A stretch of 64,000 nt of DNA from NCBI GenBank assembly GCA_947000775.1, contig CAMQGK010000008.1:14765501-14829500 (forward strand). Reading direction: 5' to 3'. The stretch comes from Pterois miles. Taxonomy: Eukaryota > Chordata > Actinopteri > Perciformes > Scorpaenidae. Shown piece by piece: positions 1 through 12,377 of the stretch. The notes beneath the pieces are model-generated. The model searched no databases and was not told the DNA's origin. It saw nothing but the letters and a program-made list of their open reading frames with translations. The translations under genes and the position numbers were made by a program. Numbering within the stretch: the first letter of the stretch is position 1; the number at the start of each line of letters is the position of its first letter.

Positions 1-493
1 ATTATTGAAAAACAATTAACAACACAAAACAATGACAAATATTGTCCAGAAACCCTCACAGGTACTGCATTTAGCTTAAAGTGCATACTCAAATTATAAT
101 ATGGCAAACTCAAGCCCAACAGGCAGCAACAGCTGACAGTGTGCTGACTTGACTATGACTTTCCCCAAACTGCATTTGATTATCATAAGGTGGGCATGTC
201 TGTATAGGGGAGACTGGTGGGGACCAAGAGAACCCATTTTCATTCACATATCTAGAGGTCAGAGGTCAAGGGACCCCTTTGAAAATGGCCATGCCAGTTT
301 TTCTTCGCCATAATTGAGTTCAAATTTGTAGCGTCATTTAGCCTCCTTCGCAACAAGCAAGTATGACGTTGCTATCAGTGGATTCCTTGGGTTTTCTAGT
401 TTTATGTGATGCCAGTATCTTCACTCTAGCTTTAAAACTGAGCCTGTGGTGTTAAAGCAATTTGGGATTAACATGTTAAGTTTGACAGCTCTA
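1..493 (+). mobile_element. Dispersed repeat family A, right part
   Basis: This is the 3' portion of a repeat of about 0.9 kb that also occurs at 18960-19205 and 26715-27165 (same strand) and at 23379-24302 (opposite strand). Shared landmarks in order are AACACAAAACAATGACA, GGGGAGACTGGTGGGGACC, GAGGTCAGAGGTCAAGGGA and GGTTTTCTAGTTT. The right terminus reads TTTGACAGCTCTA (481-493), the inverse of the TAGAGCTGTCAA that opens the minus-strand copy. That terminal symmetry suggests a non-autonomous DNA transposon. No ORF of transposase type is present. The copy runs off the window start. Confidence 0.75.
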
Positions 494-1074
494 ATTATGA
501 TATTTTCTGGAAATGACATAGGCTACAACACAGCCAACAGCAAGTTGGAAACTTTTAGCCAGCTGCCTTTTATTTAGGTTTTTGTAGTGAGTAGGTATCG
601 TAGACTTATAGGCTTGATAACTCCTCATTTTAACTTTACACATCATCACATTCAGTTAGGAGTTATATGTACGCTAGACCTCTCTGTGTTTTACCATATA
701 CGCTACGAGACACCAACTGATAGACTAACTGTTGGTATCAACAAGCCTTCAAACCTCAGATTTGATTCACTGTCTTTTGCGGTTTGTGTAAGTTTGGCCT
801 CTATGGTAATTCTCGCAATATTCCATTACTCATTATTCATTAGGCGTATTAGTCGGGATGTAAAAATACTTACTTACTTACTTAATATTACTTTTTGTGT
901 AAACAAAGCCTCTGTTGTACACATTACATTTCCTCTTTTTTTGTGAACCCACATTCTTAAAGTTCAAACTGCACCTTTGGATGGAGGGATATAAAATAGA
1001 GTGAAGGTGAAAAAAACAAAAGGTCAGATTTAATGGAGGAGGAAAGAAGAAGTAACAGATGATTAGACTGTTGG

Positions 1075-1607
1075 CAGGCCGTTAAATATGTGTCAGTAGG
1101 GGCCTACTACACCCACTAGGAGGTTTTATCATCTATAGCATGGTAGATCACCGAAAGAAGGTAAAAAAAGAACATGACAGTGACTAGCGACTGTAGTAAT
1201 TATGACGATAAAGAAGTTATAGTTTTGTTGTCTAAACCTAAAGAAGTTGTAGTTTGGTTCTCTAAACCTAAAGAAGTTGTAGTTTGGTTGCCTAAACCTG
1301 TTTTTTTTGGATTGTTGTTGTTGTTTTTTTGTTGTTTTTTTTGCCTAAACCTAAAGAAATTTGAATTTTGTTGCCTAAACCTAAAGAAGTTGTAGGTTTG
1401 TTCCCTAAACCTTAAGAGGCTGTAGTTCTTTTGCCTAATCCTAAAGAAACCTTTTTGTTAGTGTTCAGAATGTGACATTTCATTCAGGATTACAATTTGT
1501 TAGTGTTGCTTTTAAAGTTCACTTTTCAACATAGTAGGCATAGTAGGCCCCTACTGACCCACATTTATGGTGTTTATAGTGACTGATAACACCTATTTAA
1601 TGGTCTG
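1075..1607 (+). mobile_element. Element family B with internal minisatellite, copy 1
   Basis: The ends CAGGCCGTTAAATA (left) and CCTATTTAATGGTCTG (right) are inverted relative to each other. Inside are the phrases AGTAGGGGCCTACTAC and CATAGTAGGCCCCTACTGAC, also inverted. Between them lies a 30-bp minisatellite. The same arrangement in reverse occurs at 34087-34926, and a right-end fragment lies at 3478-3640. No protein is encoded, so this is a non-autonomous element. The left inverted repeat is shortened compared with the 34 kb copy. Confidence 0.7.
1205..1450 (+). repeat. 30-bp minisatellite inside element B copy 1
   Basis: About six to seven imperfect copies of a unit containing CCTAAACCTAAAGAAGTTGT, interrupted by a T-rich stretch around 1301-1340. 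The reverse complement of this unit makes up the array at 34258-34555, so the minisatellite travels with its host element. Confidence 0.85.
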
Positions 1608-3477
1608 ATAACAGGCAAATCAGGTGGAAGTAAAGAGGACACTTTAGATTAAGGGAAAAAATAAGGAACAGTGGGCAAAGACGAAAGGAAGGCATTTGAG
1701 GGGAGTTGATGAAAAAATAGAGATAATAGTGGAAGAAGGAAGGAGCTAAAAGCTGAGAAAGAAATAAAGGAAAGGAGGGTACTGAGAGACCAGTAAGAGG
1801 AAGTGAAAGTACAAGGAGAGAATGAGGCATGGAAGGAGTTAAGGAGATCAAAATGGACGGAGGGTAAGAGCAAGGACAGAATGAAGTGTGGATGAATGAT
1901 TGTTACAGAACAAGGGAAGGACAACCAGAGAAGAAGAGGGAAAGAAGCAAGCAAGAATAAGTGAGCGAAACAAGGATTAAGAAAAGAGCGATGGAAGCAA
2001 AGAGAGAAGGAAACATTTCATAGAGGAGGAAAAACCCATTTGAGGAGTCATTTCCTGACTGTGGCGTCCAACAGCTGCCACTAGAGGGAGAACTACGTCT
2101 TTCCAGCTGATACTCATCAACTATTACATGGATGATAAAATGAGCCCTTCATTGGATTACTGGAAGTGGCGGTGTGATTCAGACAAGAAAGAGGGAGGAG
2201 GTTTGCAGCAGTAGGAGAACATGCAGGCACACGATTGATTCATCTCACTAAGGACGGCTGCCTCCCACTATTTTCCTTTGGCTCTATTATTATTTTGATC
2301 GGCCTTTCTCAACAACCTCGCCCCTCTCATCCCCCCTCCGTCTTTCCCTCTCCTCTCCCGATGCTATCCCAGCAGCCTCTCCCTCCCTGCCTCAGTGACT
2401 GCTGCATAGCGCCCGTGTCATCTCTAAAGTAGGCTTGTGTGTGCGTGCCGTGCACTGTAATTGCTGCACTGCCTTTTCCAGAAGGCTGAGAGGTACATAG
2501 CTAATCTTAAATGCAGTGCGAACACGTGCATGTTATTGGTGACACAAACATGCTGCAATACAGTTCTCAGAAAAACGACTTGTTTTAAAAAAATGGCTCC
2601 ACCCTGCAGATTCTTCAGACCCCCCTGTAAGGTTAATTGGGGTATTATTGCAGGTAATAAAAAGCAGCATTACTGGCATTTCTGTATTATAGAGAGGTGA
2701 AAACATCCTGTAACAGTCTGTCATTTCAGAGCTACAGGTGCAGCTTGTGAATGACGCTGAATCATAGTCATACGTGGCCTGCTGTTACATGTTCGTCCCG
2801 TTTGCTTCTCCATCCATCTGCCACTCCTTCCTCATCCGTTCAACCCTCATCATCGTTTTCACCGTGGCCGCCTTTCCCGTGCACAAACAACAGTTCATGT
2901 ACAGCACGCTCACGCACACACACCTCCTCAGCCTGTGTGAGCCGTTATTGCGCAGGCATGCGTGGGTAGAGGGACCCCTGGGGAGTGGAAGTAGGTACTG
3001 CAGAACTGAGAGGTGGTCTATTTTAGATCACTGCAGTAGCACAGAGCAGCGGGGGGAGCGAAATCAAAGTACACTAGTTAGGATGCGGGATATACTTCAG
3101 AGCTCGTCTGTTTACTGTTTTGGTCCCAAACTCTGCTTCGGTCTCTCTGCAGACAATTTCATCAGCACAACGGCCCTCCAACATGTCATGTCGGGGCCCA
3201 AAATTGGTCATATTGTGTTGTCAGAGACTTAAGATTGTGTTTGGGAGTTGATTCAGGGAGAAATCACAGCTACACTCCATCACAATTCTGTATTTGGTTC
3301 ATTTTGGCTTACAGTGGCTAATTATAGCAGAGCCAGAAGTAAATAGAAGTTACTTGGACTCATGAGTAGCTTGATTGATTGAGTTTGTAGTGTTTGACCA
3401 GACCAGAGAGCGGTTGTTTGCACCGCACCAGAGTTTGAGTCCAGAGCTCACACCAAACTCACTGCACCAAGGGGACA

Positions 3478-3640
3478 AAATGTGATGTTTCATTCAGTTT
3501 TACACAGTAGAACGTGTAGCTTTTAAGTTTTACTTTCGCTTTTACAACGTAGTAAGCATAGTAGGCCCTACTGACCCACATCTATGGTGCTTATAGCGTC
3601 TTATAATGCCTATTTAATGGCCTGATAACAGTTGAACCAG
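3478..3640 (+). mobile_element. Element family B fragment (right end only)
   Basis: Matches the part of copy 1 that follows its minisatellite. Landmarks are GATGTTTCATTCAG, GCATAGTAGGCCCTACTGAC and CCTATTTAATGGCCTG. The minisatellite and left end are missing. Flanking sequence on both sides (around 3370-3460 and 3700-3850) seems to belong to a different, older repeat into which this one inserted. Confidence 0.6.
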
Positions 3641-5015
3641 GTGGAAGTAAGGAAGAAACTTTGGATGACATGAAACATAAAATGGTACACTCCCTGTGGT
3701 TTGTTTGGATAGTGTTCACATCAGAAATGAAACTCTGAAGAGTTCACTTACCGGTCCAGGATCACCCCCTCAAGGCGGACCAGAGAGTGGTGTTCAGTTC
3801 AACCACACTTGAACAAGGCTGTTGTGAGGGAGCCCTTAGAGATGAATTGTCTCACCTTGTGTGTCGCAAATGACGCATTTTTGATTCAGTTTCTCACTCA
3901 TGGATGTTGTAAATCAGATCGTTTCCAGTAAATTTTAATGATAATAGTACGTTTTTCATTTTCTGGGAATCCCCCAGAACTTTGTCCCCTCTCAAGGATG
4001 TCTGGGGATTCCCTGACCCCATTTTTTTGGGAATCACTGTGCTAGCATAGCCTATAATCTGCGAAGATTACCATTTGTCATAGACAATAAATCCTAATTA
4101 AGCCTCTGACATTGCCACCACATTAGACTTCATCAAACCCCAGCCTGGCCACCATCAGCCCTCCTCTCCCTTAATTCCAGCTCTGGTTCTACTGACAGTG
4201 CTGGAGATGTACGCAGCATGACCCAGAGGTTGATTGAAGCAAAGTGAGGGATAATAACTTTGCGCAGCGGCGATGAAACTTCTTTGACATGCTGATGAAA
4301 TGATGCTAATTGCCAAGTGCCACTGAGAAGTGCTCAGTTAATGCTTAAGGGGGAAAAACCTGAGAAAAACAGTGCAGGCAGTTTCACAAAATCCTTTTCA
4401 CTTCAGTTGAAGTAGAGGACTTGGATTCAAATTGAAGTGATGCTCCACGGAAAGGATGCCATCCTGTTGTCGGATTTGGGGGGTGATGATTTTTTAATCA
4501 GAAACTGTTTGTCTGCGTTGGGAACTAAAACATGTCTTCCTTGAAACAACCATGAAATGTGTTTTAGTACTGTGTGATTATCTCATGTGAAATAACTGCT
4601 TTACTGCTGCTGTTGAAATGTTTTTTTTCCCTGCTGTTTTTTTTCAGTGTAGTAATTCTGTTCAATGATTGCTGGTTTTGTGTGTGATTCTAGCTTAATT
4701 TACTTCATTACTGCTAATGCATTTCTATCACTTTGCGGATAGCTATCACAAGTTTCTACAAATGTAATCATACTATATCTAAATAATTCATAAATCTGTT
4801 TAAAAAAACACTTAAACTCAAGGTAACTAGAATGCTGTTAACTTGTCTAACCTAACAACCCCAAAACACATCAAGTTCTTCCTGTCCTAACTAAAGCTGA
4901 TTTAAAGTACATAACCTGCTAAACCTTTGCCATGTTGCCCTTCTAACCTCTAACCTTTCAACTTCCAGATTCCTTTGTAACCTTTCTTAATTTGTCTTCT
5001 CCAAATTTCTTAAAG

Positions 5016-5105
5016 GGAACTTTGATAATGAGCGCCTGGCTATTGCTAGACAAAGAATCCCATACCGACTTGGTCGGGTAGTTGACGAGTGGCTACTCGA
5101 CAAAG
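5016..5105 (+). CDS. nrxn2: nrxn2 SS4 alternative cassette exon
   Basis: Neurexins are presynaptic adhesion receptors. Their LNS6 domain binds neuroligins, LRRTMs and cerebellins, and the 30-residue insert at splice site 4 switches partner choice. This exon is exactly 90 nt and in frame. It is preceded by ...TTAAAG and followed by a GTAATA donor. Read with one base from the preceding exon, it gives Gly-Asn-Phe-Asp-Asn-Glu-Arg, then LAIARQRIPYRLGRVV and DEWLLDK, ending in phase 1. These are the hallmark SS4 residues of vertebrate neurexins; Phe at insert position 3 is what I recall for neurexin 2, against Asn in neurexin 1. The splice sites look suboptimal: the pyrimidine tract is broken by A-rich runs (CCAAATTTCTTAAAG) and the donor is GTAATA rather than GTAAGT. 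That fits regulated skipping. Removing the exon keeps the frame. Confidence 0.95.
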
Positions 5106-5856
5106 GTAATAAAATCCCTTTAACTCCACTAATGATCTAACCGCCTAACCTACCGTTAACCACCACTCTGGAGGAGGTGCAGTGCCACGTAGCAGGGGTG
5201 AATGTGATTTGGCTCTTTAACAGAACTGTAGGTCCCCTTTAATCCACTGCAGATCTAACAATAATTGGCTGATATACCATAAGTCATTCCTTATCTCAGT
5301 TGGTATCTGACAACCAACCTGACAATCAAGAAATTGTTGGATGATACAGTATTTTCCATCATATATTTGCCATCATTTTACATCCCAGCTTGCCCAGTTG
5401 AGGCAGTTCATTGACAAAATGATTATTTTCAATAATAACACCTGTTATGCAGATATCCAGGGGACCATATCCAGAGCACCTTAAACTGGGGCTGCATCTC
5501 TTCAGAGCATTAACCCCCAAATAACCCAACATAACCCCCTAATAACCTAACCACATGTAAATAGCCTATTGATTCTTCTTTCCTGTGTCTTTTGTTGGCT
5601 GAATGTGAATTTGCATTGACTACATTTGGTCATTCATGAAAACAAAAATTATTACTGGATTTTTTTTCCAAGAAGAAGAAAAAAAAAAACAATCCCCCCC
5701 ATGAAAGTCACTAAAAGTTAAAGGGACTGTTGAAGTATTTTTTCAGTAACCAGTCCGCATTCATTTGCGGGCATTCGGGCGCACATTTCCCGGCCCGACG
5801 TTACGCATAACTAGCGCCACAAGTGTCCAATGTGGTCCCATAGTAGTGATGATTCT

Positions 5857-6935
5857 TTAACCCTTTGAGTGCCGAATGTCCCAACCTCTTTGTCTTTGTC
5901 TTGTGCCGTGTGTTTGTGCTGCTGAAGGTGGTTGATTCTAAAAATAAAATGGAGAGAGGGAAGTAAAATAAATCAGAAAGACAGCTGAATGGAGCCGAGT
6001 CTTAAAATAGTTCCTGTGTTGCAGTAAAAGCATTGCAGATATGTATTTCTCATGCACTTCGATGCATAATGTGAAGTCAGGTAGTTTCAAACAAGAAGAG
6101 CACATTTAGCAGAATATAATCTGCAGTATAAGATGCAAATCTATATAAATGGATGGTTTTGGTGTAGATTATCAGAGTGTCCAGACTTTACAGTAAAGTT
6201 CGCATACAGTAGCTTTTCTATTTGCATATAAGATGTTTTGAATTTAGAGCTTCAAGCATTAGCCAGTTAGCTTTAGGGGCTCCTTTGAAACGGTATAGTG
6301 AAGGATAACACACTGAGATGAATTCAGAAGATAAAGTTTGTCTCTGAGAGCAGAATGAAGTATTCATGCGACAGACAATCAGGATAAATGAAGCACTTGC
6401 ATATTTATTTCATGGAAACAAAACGATCCTTGCATTCATCTTCAGCTCCTGTAAACTGACTTCTCTGCCCTCCTCCAGTATGGTGGGGGATGCACTTCTA
6501 CTTAGGGTAGCTAGGACACAAATAAGAATCAAAAAGGCTTGGGAGATTAAAGTTGAATGAAATACTGGATCAATAAAAAATGACTTATCCACTTATAAAA
6601 TGATTTTTGCATGCTATGAAAGTCTAAAGAGAATAAAATTGTATGCATTATTCTCTTTCTTCTTTAGCTTGAAAATGAGTCTGATCATCTAGATGAGCAG
6701 GAAGACGAAATAAACAAATAATCCCCATCAAGTGACGGCTTTGATCAGGGCGCGCTTTCAGAAAAACGTCTCTCATTTGTTAATTTGATTGGATTCGTTA
6801 AAGAAATGTCATACACACGTCATGGACTGAAGAGGCACGGTGGTTTTGGAACTGTTAAGATACTGATTGCATATAAGACATGTTAGTCTAGATATTGAGG
6901 GGGATTAGCGGACATTTCCGAGCTCAAAGGGTTAA
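5857..6935 (+). mobile_element. piggyBac-like non-autonomous element (TTAA-bordered)
   Basis: The left end reads TTAACCCTTTGAGTGCCGAA and the right end CATTTCCGAGCTCAAAGGGTTAA in two parts (GACATTTCCGAGC then TCAAAGGGTTAA). They are imperfect inverted repeats of about 30 bp, each bordered by TTAA, the target duplicated by piggyBac transposases. The interior is about 1.05 kb. Its longest ORFs are 60-64 codons and I recognise no transposase in them. It may be a decayed deletion derivative. Both ends are visible; the superfamily call is inference from TTAA and the inverted ends. Confidence 0.6.
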
Positions 6936-8284
6936 AGCCGTTTGTTGCTTTGATGAGGAAGCGGCTAGAACTTAAAGCTAAGAAGCTTCTAAGCAGAATC
7001 TAACCACCGAACAGCAAATCAAACTCCACCCACACTAACCGCTGAGGGCTTCTCTCTCATGACCTCCCCACCTTCCACTGCTAAATTGAAACCATTCGAG
7101 ACCTTCTCCAGCTTTGCCCTGCTGGTGTCAAATTCAGAGAGCCCTCAGTTATAACCTTGTTATAAATGATGTTTAACATTTGAACACAATTGGACCTGGA
7201 TGTCAGTATTTGGAAGAACTTGGACAGGTTGCGACGATCACTTGGGACAAAAACTAAATAAAAAAAAAAAAGCTAACTAAGTTCTAACTACTACTAAAAG
7301 AAACAAAATCTCCAGCTGGCATCTTTCCTTCCCTTGTCTCCACTTAATGCAAAACTCAGAGGGTTAAAATGAAGCAATTAACACCAAATTCAAAAAAATG
7401 ATGCATCTGCTCTGGATTATTTCAACAAAATGTGTTTGAAATTGAGGTCCCTTTAACATTTATTGTTTTCACCACTAAAGAATGTGTTTTGAATGTACTG
7501 TGCTATATGTCATTTGCTGTGCAGGGTGAAGGGTGTATGAACATTTGAAGCAGAGTTACAGACTGTTGTGTGGTAAACAGCCTGCACCATTCATCCTGTA
7601 ATAGATGTCCAGTAATAGTCCAGGCTGTGTTACCAATATGGGGTGTTGGCCTCCAATATGTGGGGATTTTATTACACAAATGCCTCAAAAGGTCTTGACC
7701 AGAGTGCACAAAACAGTCAGCCCCACGGGTCTCCTCTCCAAGTGCCTTTAATGTTTCCATCAATGCTGTGAAATTCAACGGAAAACTCCACATCTCTCAA
7801 ATCTCATTGGCGCTACAACAGTGCCATTCATCTCAAGACTTGTTCATGTTCATGTGTGGACAAAATCATAATAAGAGCACTAATGGTTCGCAATCACTCT
7901 TCACAAATCTTTGTTTTAGTCCCACTGGGATGATTAGAGCCAGCAGTGTCCTAGAGGAGAGCAGTGCTGTACCACATCACTGTGTCACCACGTCTCATTC
8001 TGGAAGCCCTTATCCCATCTCTGATACTGTGTGTGAGGTAGATCAGAGCAGGCATCTCTGGCTGACTCTGCCCACTGACTAAATCTAAAGCGGCAGCCAT
8101 TACGAGGACCCAATGGAGGGGAAAAGTCAGGGTGCCAAAAGTTTTAACAGCTCTATCTGAGCCAAAACTTGCTTAGATGCATCCCCTTTTTCCTTGCATC
8201 GTTTTCTAGCCTTGAGATGGATCTATCATTCCAGGTTTTCTGCTCTGCTCCTGCTCCTCATTCTCCTTTTTCCTCCTTTTTTTG

Positions 8285-9180
8285 GCTGGACTACAGAGGG
8301 CCAGCTCTACAAACACAAAAGTTTCATCACTGAGTGATTAGGTTACAAGATCGGCCTGTCCAATGTTTGCCATTGCTCTTTCAAAATGAAAAGGCGCACA
8401 TTTTATAACAAAATATGGTTAATATTTGTAGAGCGGTTACTAGATTTTTAGCGTCAGGTGGTGTGTTTGGCCTCTCTGGTCCAGCTTTTGCTGCAGGGCC
8501 ATAGGGGTCTACCTCGTACCGCTGAGCTGCACACACCGGTTGCCTCGTTAACGTTATGGTTCCCTTATAGCATTGGGTCTAAATCTGAAATACTGCCAAA
8601 TACACACATTTGCTTTTCGCTTCGACCTCTTGGTCCTGTGTGTGAGAAATATGATGCCTGCTAGTCTGAGCGGAGACTCCCTCTGGAGCAGATGCATTTA
8701 CTGTCAGTTTGTAGCAGCCGTCATCTGACTATCTGTAAATAACATGCCGGTGTTTCGCCGCTGATTTATTTCTGTAAAAAAGGCAAAGTGATGGTAGGGC
8801 CGGTGGGCACGTAATGTCATTGGTTTGTGCCCGACCACCGTGTAACACCAGTAATGCCGACTACCATGACAGGCCTACGTCCAGCGTGATGCATCCAGTT
8901 CACAAAACTTGGACCAAGTTGTCAAACCAGGTGATCTAGTTCTTCAAGTTTACAAGCAGACCGCCATGTTGTTTTCTGTTTGAAACAGCAAGCAGAAAAC
9001 CGGGGACCAGTTAGGTTCATTCAACAGTAGGGTATGTTACCACTTGTAGGCCAGTTGAGTGGGGCAGCCCTCCCTCTAGTGGACATGTACTGCTTGATTT
9101 AGCATTAGAGACATGACCACTGACTATCTGTATAACTATTTAGCCACAAATTCACAGACTGATCATCACGGTCCAGACGT
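8285..9180 (+). repeat. Dispersed repeat C, copy 1 (interrupted)
   Basis: Two blocks match the segment at 24995-25530 in the same order and strand. Block 1 (about 8285-8375) shares TTTGGCTGG and CAGAGGGCCAGC. Block 2 (about 8878-9180) shares GTCCAGCGTGATGCATCC, GGACATGTACTGCT, AGACATGACCACT and CACAAATTCACAGACTGATC. The sequence between the blocks (about 8400-8870) is absent from the second copy and contains a fragment related to the element at 45063-45714, so it looks like a later insertion. Confidence 0.6.
8525..8640 (-). mobile_element. Fragment related to the 45-kb GTTCACAC element
   Basis: The segment containing GGTTCCCTTATAGCATTGG and TTTGCTTTTCGCTTC matches the reverse complement of 45345-45425. 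No inverted ends remain, so this is a truncated relic lying within dispersed repeat C. Confidence 0.5.
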
Positions 9181-11465
9181 ATACAGATGTCCAGACGTTT
9201 TATTTCCCTGACCATCACTGCCAGCCCTCACCGAAAACCTGGTGAGCATTTCAGTGTACCTTGTTTCTTTAGAAACCAAAATAATGTGTTGCAGCTTTCC
9301 TGATCTCGTCTGGGAGTTTCACTAGAAAATAGAGATTACAAATAACCAGCAAGAATCAATTCCCCTTAGCTGTTCCCTTTTTGCAGATGAGCAAGGAAGC
9401 GAGTAAAGCTCCCCGAAGAATCAGAGCTTTATATCTTCTTCTGGCAAGGAGTCTATCCCTCTAGAGCTCTCCAACAGCATGACGATCAAGCTCTAAGTTG
9501 AGCTACATGAGTGCAGGGAGTAAAACTACAACACAGGGTCTCTGTGGCCTAAAAGCTGGAGCAAAGCTGGAGAACCAGGTTTAATGTTCAGCGTTTAATG
9601 GTGTGGTTTGAGCTCCCCCATTCCCTAATCAAAGGCAATCAAAGTCCTCCCACTTGGTGTGGTGCCAGAGTCCAAATCAACATCTCCAGGCAAGGCACTG
9701 GTCCAGATCTGCTATTCATGATCCCAGCTTCATTTCATAGATTCTCTAACATCAGGCCACAGTCAACAGCGCAAATCCATCTAGAGTCTGTCGGCAACCC
9801 CATGGTGAGCTTTGTACCCTGCCGAGTGACTATGTTGTTCTCATTTGATCTCTCTGCACTGTTATGGCCATATTTGAGGGAAGTAGGGGGAAATTGTATG
9901 AATTTTAACATGCTTGCTCATGAGGAGAAAAGAGGCTCTGAAAGAAACTGTTATTTCATGGTCCCCTACCATGAAATGGCCTAAAAACAGCACAGGCACA
10001 GTTGGAGTGAATAAAAAGAGAGAAGATTGTCCCCAGCTAATCACCGTGCCATCTCTCTCTGTGTCTCTGCCTCGACAGTATCACCTCCTTAAGATCTATT
10101 TGCAGATATATGATCAGAGATAGAGCCACATCTGATTAAATCTGATCTACTGTCTCCAGTGTCCTGTACAATCTCGGCGGCCTCAGCCTCCTTCAAGGAC
10201 CTCGGGGCTCCACGCTGCCTCAAGGCTTTTCAGTCTAGCTTCATGCCACATTTGGCCCCTCATCTTCATTGTCAAACACAATTAATTCATAGTGTTCTAC
10301 CCAAACTATCCCAACTTCTGGGGAGTAAAAAAGCAAAACGCTCTTAATTACCAAAGAGAGCCTTGTGCAGAGGAGATAACTTGGGAACACTTCATAATCG
10401 ACTTTGTCAGCATCCCCCCCACCCCCATTGTGCTTCTTCGACTTCCTCCCTTTTTTTCTGTAGAGAAGAAAATGGAAATAGGGGGAGTTCTTGTTTGCTA
10501 TATACTAGAAATTCTGCAGGCGCATGAAGGATTTGTGAACACAAACCCATAAAGACTGCATGCAAACGGTCCAACTTTCTGTTCTGCGCCTCACAAAGCA
10601 GTGTATTGACTGAGGTGAATTCTGGGCCATCCCTCCCACCCAGCAACTCGGCTAAGAGAAAACATTTCAGATAGAGGCTCCTCACAACCATATGGCATCC
10701 CTCCTCTCAGCGAGATAACAGGAGTACAAGTAGGATGAGAGAGGCGTAATGATGACGGTGGAGGGAGAGAGATACTGCTCTCTCCAGCTGCAGTCCTTTT
10801 CATATCCCCTCCACCAGGGATGGTACACTAAGATCACCCCCCCTTCAATCTCCCTCTACCTCCCTCCGACATTCACCTCCTCCAGGTTAGCTGCTCACCG
10901 CCAGGGGAGGGGCAAAGCCTGGCGAGAGCACAGTATCAACCGCCGTCCTCTCCGCCTACATCCTGGGGGTTGTAGCAGACATGCAGCCATTATTCCACAG
11001 CCTCTGACAAGCAATCTGTGCATTAGCTCGCCGAGCGTGGCCCAAGCCCGGCCCACTCCCCGGCTTGGCTCGGCTCAGCTAGTAATTACCGACCACCACT
11101 CATCTGAGACCAGCCACTTCTCTCTATGTTTAGAAAAAAGCCGGGGAAGATTGTGCATTGATGCAAAGCTGCGACTGGAAACTTGCTCTACCTGCTCACT
11201 TACTTTTAGCTTAAGAAGTATGTGTAGCTGACATCAGATGAGTGATGCAACCTGTACCCAACAGATAAAACCTTTTAACTCTTTCATTAGAAAAATCCTC
11301 AGGCACGCAGGAAGTGATGCCTGATAAATTACCGACAGAAACTCAAACTTTAGTGCAACTTTCATCTTGTTTTGGGATATTTCTGTCTCCGAAGGTAACA
11401 TTACACTCATCAAAGTAATTACTGAGGAACACAGCACCACTGCCATGAAGTTGGGAGATAGAATC

Positions 11466-11510
11466 TGTAAATTTCCCCACTGTGGGACTAATAAAGGAAT
11501 ATCTTAGGTG
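11466..11510 (+). mobile_element. Retroposon 3' tail fragment
   Basis: The string AATTTCCCCACTGTGGGACT followed by AATAAAGGAATATCTTA is the 3' tail shared by the SINE at 28946-29278 and the fragment at 47757-47840, here on the + strand. Only the tail is present, as expected of a strongly 5'-truncated retroposed copy. Confidence 0.6.
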
Positions 11511-12377
11511 AATTGTCCTACCCCTGTTAACCACGTAATTAGCTGACCGCGCTGGAAAAAAGAGGGTAGGGATGCTGGAGGTGACTCACAAGGCGTTCGA
11601 TATCCTCTCATTTTTTGCTTTCTTTTGCCATTCTTCTCACTAACTCACTATATGTCTTTACCATCTTACTCCCATGTACTGTATCACTGCATGTCTTTCT
11701 CCTCTTCAGCTACTCTTTAAGTGCATGATCTTTCTTGTTCTTTTTATCAAGCCTGTCATCCGCTCACCCCCTCCCTCCATGCCCTCACTCTCTCTTTGAC
11801 ATTCTGTCCTCATGCAGTCTCGCTGTTTCTCTGTCCTACTCGTCTGTCATCCTCCCTTGCTGCTGTCATCTCTCATGTCCCCATTCTCTCAGTCCACGTC
11901 CAACCTCTTCTTTCTTTAGCGCCGCTCTCTCTCAGGCGTTCGATAACTCCGTAGCTGCCCTATGGCCAGTACCAAAGAAACTAAATTACACGTTTACATA
12001 TCAGTTTATTTAATAGTGATGATTTGCTGTTTATCAGAGGGCTTCTCACTCCTCTGTGACGCCTGCTGTATGCTATCAGCCGCGAAGTCCCCTGGGTGAT
12101 CTAACCAGAGGCGGGTGTGATTGAGGATGATAATGCCTTTAGAAATAGCCATGCCCACCTCCTTTTACCCAGATGCCCTATTTAAGCAGCAATGAGTGTA
12201 CAGCTCCTAGCCAAGATACTGTGTTTTTTCCAGGCTGTAGGACAGGAGCAGAGATTTAGCAAGTTGTAGCACATCTGACGCATGATTTCAAGGAAGAGGA
12301 TTCACATGTCTAGGTATAATATATGTTTAACTGCTCAGTCTTCCTCAGACTGCCACTCCACTTCTTCATGTTGCTTT

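Larger units (their letters stand above)
1..5015 (+). other. nrxn2: nrxn2 intron upstream of SS4 exon (partial)
   Basis: Non-coding sequence 5' of the SS4 cassette exon. I searched it for the preceding neurexin exon, which should end with the LNS6 motif ERYPAG before a GT donor, and found none, so that exon lies further upstream. Mobile elements occupy 1-493, 1075-1607 and 3478-3640. The stretch 1640-2040 is strongly purine-biased (GA-rich) on the + strand. Sequence around 3370-3460 and 3700-3850 looks like one older repeat split by the 3478-3640 insertion, but I cannot define its ends. In 494-1074, 2041-3370 and 3850-5000 I see nothing I can name. Confidence 0.7.

Noticed and set aside
587..946. 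119-codon ORF
   Set aside because: No recognisable domain, low-complexity composition, and it sits in intronic sequence with no splice or promoter support.
1640..2040. Purine-rich stretch as a regulatory element
   Set aside because: Compositional bias is clear, but nothing shows function; an eroded GA microsatellite is the simpler reading.
2774..3232. 152-codon ORF
   Set aside because: No family resemblance and it extends through ordinary intron sequence. An open frame of this length can occur by chance in 64 kb.
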